Shown: positions 61,201 through 64,000 of the stretch, piece after piece
Layout: each line of letters starts with the position of its first letter
How positions within the stretch are numbered: position 1 is the first letter of the stretch
Source of the DNA: Owenia fusiformis
Taxonomy: Eukaryota > Annelida > Polychaeta > Sabellida > Oweniidae
Reading direction: 5' to 3'
Length of the DNA stretch: 64,000 bases
Assembly (NCBI GenBank): GCA_903813345.2
Contig: CAIIXF020000005.1
Coordinates: 40,395,394 to 40,459,393, forward strand
Notes under the pieces: model-generated
What the model was told of the DNA's origin: nothing
The model's database searches: none
What the model saw: only the letters and a program-made list of their open reading frames with translations
Program-made: the position numbers and the translations under genes

Positions 61201-62530
61201 GCTATGATATATCGGCTAGATTGATGATGTCATTTGTTGTAGGAATGAAGCTATGATATATCGCCTAGATTGATGATGTCATTTGTTGTAGGAATGAAGC
61301 TATGATATATCGGCTAGATTGATGATGTCATTTGTTGTAGGAATGAAGCTATTATATATCGGCTAGATTGATGACGTCATTTGTTGTAGGAATGAAGCTA
61401 TGATATATTGGCTAGATTGATGATGTCATTTGTTGTAGGAATGAAGCTATGATATATTGGCTAGATTGATGATGTCATTTGTTGTAGGAATGAAGCTATG
61501 ATATATTGGCTAGATTGATGATGTCATTTGTTGTAGGAATGAAGCTATTATATATTGGCTAGATTGATGATGTCATTTGTTGTAGGAATGAAGCTATGAT
61601 ATATTGGCTAGATTGATGATGTCATTTGTTGTAGGAATGAAGCTATGATATATTGGCTAGATTGATGATGTCATTTGTTGTAGGAATGAAGCTATGATAT
61701 ATTGGCTAGATTGATGATGTCATTTGTTGTAGGAATGAAGCTATGATATATTGGCTAGATTGCTGATGTCATTTGTTGTAGGAATGAAGCTATGATATAT
61801 TGGCTAGATTGATGATGTCATTTGTTGTAGGAATGAAGCTATGATATATTGGCTAGATTGATGATGTCATTTGTTGTAGGAATGAAGCTATGATATATTG
61901 GCTAGATTGATGATGTCATTTGTTGTAGGAATGAAGCTATGATATATTGGCTAGATTGATGATGTCATTTGTTGTAGGAATGAAGCTGTGATATATTGGC
62001 TAGATTGATGATGTCATTTGTTGTAGGAATGAAGCTATGATATATTGGCTAGATTGATGATGTCATTTGTTGTAGGAATGAAGCTATTATATATTGGCTA
62101 GATTGATGATGTCATTTGTTGTAGGAATGAAGCTATGATATATTGGCTAGATTGATGATGTCATTTGTTGTAGGAATGAAGCTATGATATATTGGCTAGA
62201 TTGATGATGTCATTTGTTGTAGGAATGAAGCTATGATATATTGGCTAGATTGATGATGTCATTTGTTGTAGGTTGCAGCTAGTTGGTTCAATCAAAACTA
62301 GGATAAACTTGCATTTACCTGTTGTTAACTTTAAAACCTGTTATCTTTAACCTTTTTCAGTGGGTGCAGTGCCAATGGTAAATGTTGATTCGAAACGCAT
62401 CAGGCAGAGGAGTATCTCTATGGAGGATGCGGATCGTCCCTTAATGAGCTACGGAGGAAGTCCCCTTGCCAGGAGTCCTCTATCTAACAGTCCTCCTACA
62501 ATGAATATGTCAATAAGTCCACCTAAGTAA
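10257..62530 (+). CDS. NDRG: NDRG-family protein (12 exons; C-terminus may continue beyond window)
   Basis: Twelve exons join in frame to give 348 codons if the TAA at 62528-62530 is used. Vertebrate NDRG proteins are about 370-395 residues, so this is slightly short. The fold is the NDRG alpha/beta-hydrolase. Residues 30-38 give the VVLTVHDIG strand and turn. Residues 63-70 give VHVCVPGQ. Residues 109-114 give GEGAGA, the nucleophile elbow with glycine where an active hydrolase has serine, so no hydrolase activity is expected. A lid-like helical part covers about residues 122-225. The strand NNILIVTG follows, and a Ser-rich tail (RQRSISMED, then SPLARSPLSNSPP) resembles the phosphorylatable C-terminal region of the family. 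It is divergent from vertebrate members, so I do not assign a paralogue number. It shares a probable promoter with CFAP99. Confidence 0.9.
10666..10701. repeat. 36 bp perfect palindrome
   Basis: Two perfect 18 nt arms (ACAGAGACATGAAAAACA and its complement) meet without a spacer. It lies in NDRG intron 1. Confidence 0.9.
11222..11393. repeat. ~85 bp tandem duplication
   Basis: Two adjacent copies share ATTAAGATAATCCTGACCTA and, later, AATAAACA(C/T)TTCTATTC. Confidence 0.85.
14353..14535 (+). mobile_element. tRNA-derived SINE, copy 1
   Basis: A pol III A-box-like TGGCTCAGTGG (14367-14377) and B-box-like GGTATGATTCC (14412-14422) are spaced 34 bp apart. A body containing TTGTTTGTGCGTTATGTAAT follows, shared with the copy at 14955. 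It does not fold as an intact tRNA. Confidence 0.7.
14564..14872 (+). mobile_element. Two-hairpin repeat element, copy 1
   Basis: Two successive foldbacks are present. The first has arms with AATGATTTGAAGTGCAATAC and its complement. The second has TGTCCCC and GGGGACA arms with repeated GCAATACAG. An inverted full-length relative lies at 52203-52512 and ends at the same two points, so the ~309 bp are one mobile unit. There is no ORF and no obvious target duplication. Confidence 0.7.
14955..15130 (+). mobile_element. tRNA-derived SINE, copy 2
   Basis: The A-box-like TGGCTCAGTG (14967-14976) and B-box-like GGTTCAGTTCC (15014-15024) are followed by the same body as copy 1, TTTGTTTGTGCATTATGTAA. 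Confidence 0.7.
15801..15987. mobile_element. Tc1/pogo-like MITE, well preserved
   Basis: It begins TA-CAGTAAAACCTCT and ends AGGTTTCACTG-TA, so short terminal inverted repeats abut TA on both sides, the Tc1/mariner/pogo target. The body repeats GTGTTCCACT and GAGGTGTTC. Relatives lie at 18352, 19965, 28487, 39066, 53497 and 59586. Confidence 0.75.
17134..17629. mobile_element. GTCACCACC repeat family, longest copy
   Basis: It starts ATGTCACCACCAAAAGGTGG, an immediate small hairpin, continues ATATTGTTATGGTCTCC, and ends GGTGGTGACATTTTGTTATG then TTAATGCCTTG. An internal ~115 bp segment (CCAAAATCATCTACAA ... TTCAAATTGACCAATTTTTT) is duplicated. The other copies lack most of this middle and are probably deletion derivatives. 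Confidence 0.7.
18352..18526. mobile_element. Tc1/pogo-like MITE
   Basis: It begins TACAGTTAACC and ends GGTTTTACTGTA. The body contains GAACACCTCTC and GTGAACATC motifs like its relatives. Confidence 0.65.
19965..20595. mobile_element. Tc1/pogo-like MITE split by a TTAA element
   Basis: The left part (19965-20093) and right part (20545-20595) together match the family body: TGGAACCTTTGGTGTTTCTA ... CTTCCACTTAACAAGGTGTTCC ... CAAGTTTTCTGTA. The element at 20094-20544 sits between them. Confidence 0.7.
20094..20544. mobile_element. 451 bp TTAA-flanked MITE nested in another MITE
   Basis: Terminal inverted repeats GGATGCAGTACCAGGTC (left) and GACCTGGTACTGCATCC (right) are directly flanked by TTAA on both sides (20090-20093 and 20545-20548), the target of piggyBac-like and Kolobok transposons. 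Without it, the surrounding MITE reads through with a single TTAA. There is no transposase ORF. Confidence 0.85.
21300..21416. mobile_element. GTCACCACC family, 5'-truncated copy
   Basis: It carries CATATTGTTATAGTCTCCAG, TGTAACAAATGGCAGGTGGT and TTTTGCATGTTAATGCC in the family order, but lacks the initial hairpin. Confidence 0.65.
21915..23470. repeat. G-rich tandem array, ~290-340 bp unit, five copies
   Basis: The landmark TAGAAAATTTTACAATTTT recurs near 22072, 22369, 22657, 22988 and 23326. Each unit also has GTGCCAGAGGGGGAG, a run of 8-13 G, and TTTCTGGGCACTTTCAAAGT. Open frames over this array, including one of 119 codons, come from the repeat and are not treated as genes. Confidence 0.85.
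24780..24830 (+). CDS. NDRG: NDRG exon 2
   Basis: The acceptor TTTTTTCAG precedes it and the donor GTGAGC follows. Its 51 nt encode HKEIQVDNFGPLNVYIQ, equivalent to the family's ETxxGxLHVxxxG strand pair. The donor is the first unit of a 29 bp tandem array. Confidence 0.88.
24831..25245. repeat. 29 bp tandem array starting at the NDRG exon 2 donor
   Basis: About 14 units of ATTGAGCTTTTAATATTCTC plus CCTCTTCAA. The first, slightly diverged unit begins in the donor itself (GTGAGCATTTAATATTC). The unit is pyrimidine-rich on this strand. Confidence 0.9.
25246..26449 (+). other. Rest of NDRG intron 2
   Basis: This is non-repetitive AT-rich intron; I see nothing further in it. Confidence 0.5.
26450..26507 (+). 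CDS. NDRG: NDRG exon 3
   Basis: The acceptor TTTCCAG precedes it and the donor GTAAGT follows. Length is 58 nt, phase 0 to 1. It encodes GNKEKAEIVVLTVHDIGCN. The HDIG turn is a family hallmark. Confidence 0.95.
28530..28987. mobile_element. 458 bp foldback with CACTCCCCCCAG ends
   Basis: Ends are CACTCCCCCCAG (left) and CTGGGGGCAGTG (right), flanked by a 6 bp direct repeat GACTAT (28524-28529 and 28988-28993). Inside are repeated ATTCTGCAAG and TTCCGCGGAA motifs. A shorter relative lies at 41954-42244. There is no long ORF, and the superfamily is uncertain. Confidence 0.7.
29038..29135. mobile_element. GTCACCACC family, short copy
   Basis: ATGTCACCACTGCAAGTGGT, then TGTAACAAATGGCAGGTGGT, GACATTTTGG and TTAATGCC: a ~98 bp deletion derivative. 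Confidence 0.7.
29850..29883. repeat. Short hairpin, copy 3
   Basis: CCATGGGCTTTCAA and TTGAAAGCCCATGG arms flank a short loop. This is the third copy of the palindrome at 6225 and 9436. Confidence 0.8.
29887..30060. repeat. CpG-rich foldback of CGGCACCGAAA repeats
   Basis: An island of repeated (T)TCGGCACCG and CGACGCCGTTTC motifs has its first part complementary to its second (TTCGACGCCGTTTC near 29907, GAAACGGCGTCGAA near 30040). The composition is strikingly unlike the surrounding AT-rich intron. It directly abuts the hairpin at 29850. Confidence 0.7.
30412..30830 (+). repeat. 5' LTR
   Basis: 419 bp, TGTAACCAGG ... GCCCATTTACA. The only difference I see from the 3' LTR is CAGTTTAGTA here against CAGTTTTGTA there. 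Confidence 0.9.
30832..30848 (+). other. Putative primer binding site
   Basis: TGGTACCAGGAGTGGGG starts with TGG, complementary to a tRNA CCA end, at the position expected in LTR elements. I have not identified the tRNA. Confidence 0.6.
30944..31672 (+). CDS. Zinc-knuckle / coiled-coil protein of the LTR element, 3' end replaced by an insertion
   Basis: An intact frame of 242 codons begins 113 bp after the 5' LTR. Residues 8-21 form a canonical CCHC knuckle (C8, C11, H16, C21; CX2CX4HX4C). A second, CX2CX5HX4C, uses C31, C34, H40 and C45. From about residue 70 to 210 the sequence is charged and heptad-like, probably coiled coil. This suggests a nucleic-acid-binding, self-associating, Gag-like role, but the knuckles are N-terminal, unlike standard Gag. 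Residues from about 209 on are encoded by the TTAA-flanked foldback. Past that insertion the original frame would continue in register on the far side to a TGA at 32450-32452, so the present C-terminus is secondary. No capsid-type domain is recognised. Confidence 0.75.
   Translation: MDLSFVTCWFCKGRGHRKRQCISFIQERYYCLLCETNGMHRTKDCQSSVTVNCKSVQVQTKPKTHNKYSQAESVNMDTYKNAVSDHKRIESELFGQKKGNQMYKEKIAKLEVERLDDKTRLKTQRKLIKSLENDIREYSDKLYTSTGESSLLQSKLQESVKQITALLSRSNEYSAIIADIENKLKDRTQDLETYTSVIRSQQIRVEDLVKVLWKLTGNDKTGSDNFFCIFRYFLNKDNRVLV
31573..32330. mobile_element. 758 bp TTAA-flanked foldback inside the LTR element
   Basis: Near-perfect ~330 bp arms (31573-31902 and 32001-32330) begin GGTGCTATGGAAGTTAACAG and end with its complement, around a ~98 bp loop. 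TTAA flanks both ends (31569-31572 and 32331-32334). There is no transposase, so it is a MITE of a TTAA-targeting transposon. Its terminal sequence differs from that of the TTAA MITE at 20094. Confidence 0.88.
32769..32985. repeat. Degenerate ~25-30 bp repeat in the LTR element interior
   Basis: About seven diverged units have the form ATGGTGTATAACATAGCC. The surrounding 32453-33343 has no ORF. Confidence 0.65.
33344..33762 (+). repeat. 3' LTR
   Basis: 419 bp, same ends as the 5' LTR, followed by TAAC. Confidence 0.9.
35452..35549. mobile_element. GTCACCACC family, diverged short copy
   Basis: TTATGTCACAATGG, GGCATCTGTAACAAATGGCA, TGTGACATTTTGCATATTAA, TGCC. Confidence 0.6.
36511..36628 (+). 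CDS. NDRG: NDRG exon 4
   Basis: The acceptor TATTTCAG precedes it and the donor GTAAGA follows. Length is 118 nt, phase 1 to 2. It encodes YMMYNDFVDHPAMSKITSR, then VHVCVPGQEENAQDLPA. The V-PGQ motif matches the family's HVDAPGQ segment. Confidence 0.95.
39066..39249. mobile_element. Tc1/pogo-like MITE, inverse orientation
   Basis: TACAGTAAAACCTGT at the left and AAGTTTTACTCTA at the right. The body is the reverse complement of 15801-15987 (GAACACCTCTAGAAGTGGAA ... AGGTGTTCCACTT). Confidence 0.75.
40600..41350. repeat. ~33 bp minisatellite with higher-order structure
   Basis: More than twenty units of AGATACA(G/T)CCAGGAATTA, AGGGGT(G/A)CCCAATTC. A longer block that includes AGGGGTGTCCAAGCCAGGAG recurs near 40735, 41003 and 41284. 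Confidence 0.88.
41954..42244. mobile_element. CACTC-ended foldback, shorter relative of 28530-28987
   Basis: Begins CACTCACCCTAG and ends CTAGGGGGGAGTG. Shares GTGATATTAGTGAATTCTGC and GCTGATTATTCATACTTTC motifs with the longer copy. No clear target duplication. Confidence 0.65.
42511..43049. mobile_element. 539 bp near-perfect foldback element
   Basis: Starts CACTGGTGATCCACTCGATT and ends with its complement. The arms are inverted copies over nearly the whole length (about 260 bp each), including TTTACTTCCTCACTTAAGTT near the centre. A 5 bp direct repeat, TCTTT, flanks it (42506-42510 and 43050-43054). Each arm also holds a small palindrome, GTTACCAAAACGG/TTCGTTTTGGTAAC. There is no transposase. 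Confidence 0.88.
43094..43283. mobile_element. CAGGCCC-ended MITE, copy 1
   Basis: CAAGCCCCTAGCC at the left and GGCTATGGGCCTG at the right, flanked by the direct repeat AGTAT (43089-43093 and 43284-43288). Related to 56607-56757. Confidence 0.75.
45966..46110. mobile_element. GTCACCACC family copy
   Basis: TTATGTCACCACCGCCAGAA, GTGGTGACATAGTTGTTATA, GTCTCCAACTTTTTTGTGGA, then GGTGGTGACATTTTGCATGT and TTAATGCCTTG. Confidence 0.75.
46735..46860. mobile_element. GTCACCACC family copy
   Basis: ATATCACCACCACAAGTGGG, ACATATTGTTATAGTCTCCA, then CAGGTGGTGACATTTTGTAT and TTAATGCC. It lies only ~90 bp upstream of NDRG exon 5. Confidence 0.75.
46949..47011 (+). CDS. NDRG: NDRG exon 5
   Basis: The acceptor CTTTCAG precedes it and the donor GTGAGT follows. 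Length is 63 nt, phase 2 to 2. It encodes YVFPTMQQMGQSLINVIDQL. Confidence 0.95.
47012..47374 (+). other. NDRG intron 5
   Basis: Contains a decayed GTCACC-family fragment at about 47235-47360 (ATGTCACTACCAAAAC ... GCATCTGTAACAAATTG). Nothing else is seen. Confidence 0.5.
47375..47435 (+). CDS. NDRG: NDRG exon 6 (degenerate nucleophile elbow)
   Basis: The acceptor TTTTGCAG precedes it and the donor GTAAGT follows. Length is 61 nt, phase 2 to 0. It encodes IKEVVCFGEGAGANILARFA. The GxGxG replaces the catalytic GxSxG, as is typical of NDRG proteins. Confidence 0.95.
47629..47793 (+). CDS. NDRG: NDRG exon 7
   Basis: The acceptor CTACATAG precedes it and the donor GTAAGT follows. Length is 165 nt, phase 0 to 0. 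It begins MAHPNRVLGIVLIHCTGTTA and ends SAETYLVLHRFGS. It covers the strand after the elbow and the start of the lid helices. Confidence 0.95.
47794..47945. repeat. ~21-23 bp tandem repeat beginning at the NDRG exon 7 donor
   Basis: The donor region GTAAGTAATCTCTCCC is followed by about six units of AGCAAGTAATATCTCCTTAG. Several units contain (C/G)AAGTAAT, resembling the true donor but with CA or TA in place of the GT. Confidence 0.8.
47946..48727 (+). other. NDRG intron 7, left part
   Basis: AT-rich; nothing recognised. Short frames around 48179-48425 are unsupported. Confidence 0.5.
48728..49390. repeat. 30 bp minisatellite, about 22 copies
   Basis: Unit TCACTCATGTCACAAATATT plus CTTCAAATTG. 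Because 30 is a multiple of 3, long frames open on both strands: 262 codons on minus (48636-49424, a DNLKNICDMS decapeptide) and 122 and 171 codons on plus. These are treated as artefacts of the array. Confidence 0.93.
49391..50200 (+). other. NDRG intron 7, between arrays
   Basis: AT-rich sequence; no gene or repeat family recognised. Confidence 0.5.
50205..50302. repeat. GTCT microsatellite plus ~21 bp minisatellite
   Basis: TGTCTGTCTGTCTGTCCGTC is followed by three units of TGTGTCCATTCATCCATTA. Confidence 0.85.
50303..52202 (+). other. NDRG intron 7, unremarkable part
   Basis: AT-rich; no supported feature. Confidence 0.5.
52203..52512 (-). mobile_element. Two-hairpin repeat element, copy 2 (inverted)
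   Basis: Reverse complement of 14564-14872 over its whole length, including TTGATTGGTCAGTTCTTGTG, ATTGTCCCCATCGATCATCT and CAATACAGGATATATTCTGC. Confidence 0.75.
52565..52975. repeat. 45 bp minisatellite, nine copies in three variants
   Basis: Unit AACCTCATCACAGTTCAA, then TCTTGG, AATCGG or AATTGG, then AAGCTTCAATAAATTGAACA. The variants occur in the order T,T,C,A,T,C,T,A,A, where T is TCTTGG, C is AATCGG and A is AATTGG. 45 is a multiple of 3, so frames open on both strands (153 and 141 codons). These are not considered genes. Confidence 0.93.
52976..53734 (+). other. NDRG intron 7, right end
   Basis: Contains a decayed Tc1/pogo-like MITE at about 53497-53639 (GTGTAAAATCTG ... GAGAGGTGTTCATATGG ... 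AGGTTTTACTA). Otherwise unremarkable. Confidence 0.5.
53735..53847 (+). CDS. NDRG: NDRG exon 8
   Basis: The acceptor GTTACAG precedes it and the donor GTAAGC follows. Length is 113 nt, phase 0 to 2. It encodes IEGTSNKEDLQSIIDKFQAS, then LKGLNVKNLRKFVDAFM. It aligns with the family's helical lid and its NxxNLxLFxxAY-type segment. Confidence 0.93.
53848..55074 (+). other. NDRG intron 8
   Basis: AT-rich; nothing recognised. Confidence 0.5.
55075..55110 (+). CDS. NDRG: NDRG exon 9 (short)
   Basis: The acceptor GATTGTAG precedes it and the donor GTAAGT follows. Length is 36 nt, phase 2 to 2. It encodes RTNIMDSLEKL and corresponds to the family's SRRDL region. Confidence 0.88.
56178..56183 (+). 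CDS. NDRG: Possible 6 nt NDRG microexon
   Basis: ACACAG lies between CTTACAG and GTGAGG, an acceptor and a donor only 6 nt apart with a pyrimidine-rich stretch upstream. Inserting it between exons 9 and 10 keeps the frame and adds two residues (QHR in place of Q at the border). This is speculative: it rests on splice-site shape and length only. Confidence 0.25.
56607..56757. mobile_element. CAGGCCC-ended MITE, copy 2
   Basis: CAGGCCCGTAGCCAG at the left matches CTGGCTACGGGCCTG at the right perfectly. The body is related in inverse orientation to 43094-43283 (TCAAAATCATGCAGTTTTAC, TTTTTGGCCAAATTTGGG). No target duplication is visible. Confidence 0.75.
57989..58153. mobile_element. GTCACCACC family copy
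   Basis: ATGTCACCACAGGGAAGTGG, TGACACATTATTCTCTCCAG, then CAGTGACATTTTGTTATG and TTAATGCCTTG. Confidence 0.7.
58724..58813 (+). CDS. NDRG: Possible alternative or stop-containing NDRG exon
   Basis: After the pyrimidine-rich tract ending ACACAG, a frame compatible with exon 9 (phase 2) reads SPELVPHSRNVVDDFWMSGA and ends at the TAG at 58811-58813. If used as a terminal exon it would truncate the protein before the NNILIVTG strand. It could also be an intronic chance ORF. The clean reading frame and composition make it worth noting. Confidence 0.3.
59061..59208 (+). CDS. NDRG: NDRG exon 10
   Basis: The acceptor GGTTGTAG precedes it and the donor GTAGGT follows. Length is 148 nt, phase 2 to 0. 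It encodes NNILIVTGSQAKQNKSVYNF and ends in ENCANVLEER, equivalent to the family's LLVVGD and MADCGGLPQ blocks. Confidence 0.94.
59586..59725. mobile_element. Tc1/pogo-like MITE, diverged
   Basis: TACAGTAAATCTGTCTAATC at the left and CTGGTTTTATTGTA at the right; body with GCCAGGTGTTCATATTCC. Confidence 0.6.
59768..59819 (+). CDS. NDRG: NDRG exon 11
   Basis: The acceptor TTTTCAG precedes it and the donor GTAAGT follows. Length is 52 nt, phase 0 to 1. It encodes PQKLCESFLYFLQGCGK, matching the family's PxKLxEAFxYFxQGMGY helix. Confidence 0.95.
59820..60684 (+). other. NDRG intron 11, left part
   Basis: AT-rich sequence without a supported feature before the 49 bp array. Confidence 0.5.
60685..62273. 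repeat. 49 bp minisatellite, about 32 copies, in the last NDRG intron
   Basis: Unit GAATGAAGCTATGATATATT, GGCTAGATTGATGATGTCAT, TTGTTGTAG. Units are nearly identical from ~61040 on. The left end carries partial units and AGATTGAAGATG variants. Each unit ends TTTGTTGTAG|G, shaped like a 3' splice site. One unit contains a perfect CRE-type TGACGTCA near 61372. Confidence 0.95.
62361..62530 (+). CDS. NDRG: NDRG exon 12 (Ser-rich tail; terminal or spliced on)
   Basis: The acceptor CTTTTTCAG precedes it. It begins in phase 1 and encodes GAVPMVNVDSKRIRQRSISM, then a Ser/Pro-rich stretch with repeated SP. The end is ambiguous. AAGTAA gives a stop at 62528-62530, but the same bases form an ideal donor, AA|GTAAGT, after 62526. 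No downstream exon is recognised before 64000. Confidence 0.9.
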
Positions 62531-64000
62531 GTCTTAGGTTGGAGCCAGACTGTACAGTTGTATATAGAGCATATATAGAAGAACTGCTTGCCTGTACAAT
62601 TTCTGAGACAGTGCCATACAGAACCATATATGGTTTAATGATTCATACAGCCATATATGGTAAAATGATTGCTATAGTGGCCAGTTGGGTAGAATCATTG
62701 TGAAAATGACCATATATGGTCAAATGATTACTATTATTACCATATATTGTATAATGATCAGGCAGCTTAAAATTCCCTTGGAAACTCTGGAATAATTACT
62801 TTTATTTGAATCTAAGCTGACATTTTGGACATGGTTATTAATGGAATGGATATCCACACCATGGATGGAATAAAGCATATACATATATCTAGAGATATTG
62901 GGATGTGAATATGGAAGTGACTATAATTTGTACTTGTACATGAATTGTGTTTGTAATAATGAACATCTGAACTGGTCAAACAAAGAGGCACTGGTGTAGT
63001 GTCCATTCTTGATTAGAGTCAAGTTATTAGTAAGCTTAAACCCTGTTGATCAGTATTATGGACTTTTTATGGAATGCCACATGTACTTTGTTACCATTCA
63101 TTTTCGACAAAGTGTATTTTGAAACACAAATTTTGTAATGCTAAATGAAGCATAATTTTGATATTTTCGCTATTTGAATCAGAATTTGATAAAAATAAGA
63201 ACAGATTATGAAACAATACTAATGGCTGGAGTCATCATTTTTGCAATTTTGTATTTTATTATGTAATTTTACCACAGATCTAAAAGTATTGAGAAGGGTA
63301 TTCCCAATTTAGGAGTGGATTATTCATAAATATTGTAAAGGAAATTTAGTTTGTTTTATATGTTGTATAGTTGTTTATTAACATATACTATACTTTAAGA
63401 GTTGTTTCAAAGGTTTCAGATTAAATTCTACACAAATCCTCAAATCCATTTTGGTCACTGGTAGACCCCCATCCCGTTCCTGTGCCATAATTACTATAGA
63501 CCTATGGGTCAACTTTGAATTATGAACAAGCTGATTGTTGTTTTCCAATACATGCACTTATCTGTCGTGCCTAGCAGGCTGCTGGGACATGTGCTTACAT
63601 TGCATCTTGTTCCTGAAGAAAAATTTTGGGGTACAAGTTAAGTTTTTAATAAAAAATGAAAACGTGCAAACTAGTGATTTTTTAAATTACGAATTAGTTA
63701 AAAAAATTATATTTTATAATAATCATCCAATAAACGAATAAACAAAAGTGGTTTTGTGTAGAATTTGAGTAAAACATGAGGTGAGGCTTCTATTTGTTGA
63801 TATAAAACAAATGTAACTTAATGTAAATAGAAATGTTCTGAAAAGTCATCACCTGGGTTTCTGTATAGATTCATATTACACAGATATCATTTATAGATAG
63901 AATATAGAGAATTCAATATACATTTTTTTTGCATTTAGAAGTGTGCAGTCAAAATACCATTGAGGAAATTTTATATTCATATATATATATTATTTTTTGT
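62531..64000 (+). other. NDRG 3'UTR or next intron
   Basis: If the TAA at 62528 is the stop, this is 3'UTR and beyond. AATAAA hexamers occur at 62869-62874, 63729-63734 and 63737-63742. If the GTAAGT at 62527 is used, it is intron. No further coding exon is recognised. Confidence 0.45.
62624..62719. promoter_or_regulatory. Cluster of three perfect CArG-box sequences
   Basis: CCATATATGG occurs at 62624-62633, 62651-62660 and 62710-62719, with a fourth, imperfect CCATATATTG near 62742. All sit in a loose repeat followed by (T/A/C)AAATGATT. CC(A/T)6GG is the SRF/MADS binding consensus. Function here is unproven, and the cluster could just be a short tandem repeat. Confidence 0.45.

Noticed and set aside
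40600-62273. CRISPR-like arrays of regular repeats
   Set aside because: The arrays at 40600, 48728, 52565 and 60685 are head-to-tail minisatellites without unique spacers, in a eukaryotic genome.

Overview
The window is nuclear DNA from an AT-rich, intron-rich, repeat-laden animal genome. Short exons with GT-AG borders, a cilium gene, an NDRG-family gene, tRNA-derived SINEs, many foldback/MITE elements and long minisatellites suggest an invertebrate metazoan. A lophotrochozoan such as a mollusc is plausible, but the sequence does not settle it.

Two genes lie head to head. On the minus strand, 173-8270 holds the first 14 coding exons (529 codons, all phases compatible) of CFAP99, a cilia- and flagella-associated protein. 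Its 3' end lies beyond position 1, and a likely non-coding first exon has its donor at 9926-9925. On the plus strand, an NDRG-family gene (N-myc downstream-regulated, non-catalytic alpha/beta-hydrolase fold) starts at 10257. It runs through 12 exons to about 62526, with introns of up to 14.5 kb. The roughly 330 bp between the two 5' ends is a probable bidirectional promoter with NRF1-like and ETS-like sites.

Most of the remaining ~55 kb is NDRG intron filled with mobile and tandem repeats. Intron 1 (10269-24779) holds SINEs, Tc1/pogo-like MITEs, a TTAA-flanked MITE nested in another MITE, and a G-rich ~290-340 bp array. Intron 3 (26508-36510) holds a three-layer nested insertion, a CpG-rich foldback and a young 3.35 kb LTR element at 30412-33762. 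That element has two 419 bp LTRs differing at one base, and its only open frame is a double CCHC zinc-knuckle plus coiled-coil ORF. A 758 bp TTAA-flanked foldback interrupts the ORF. Intron 4 (36629-46948) holds a ~33 bp minisatellite, a 539 bp near-perfect foldback with target duplications, and MITEs. Later introns hold 30 bp, 45 bp and 49 bp arrays.

The features most worth a second look are the minimal LTR element with its zinc-knuckle ORF, and the repeated association of tandem duplications with exon-intron junctions in both genes. Next are a possible 6 nt microexon, a stop-containing cassette exon in NDRG, and a cluster of three perfect CArG boxes after the last NDRG exon. Most long ORFs outside these exons are by-products of tandem repeats whose unit length is a multiple of three, or chance frames.
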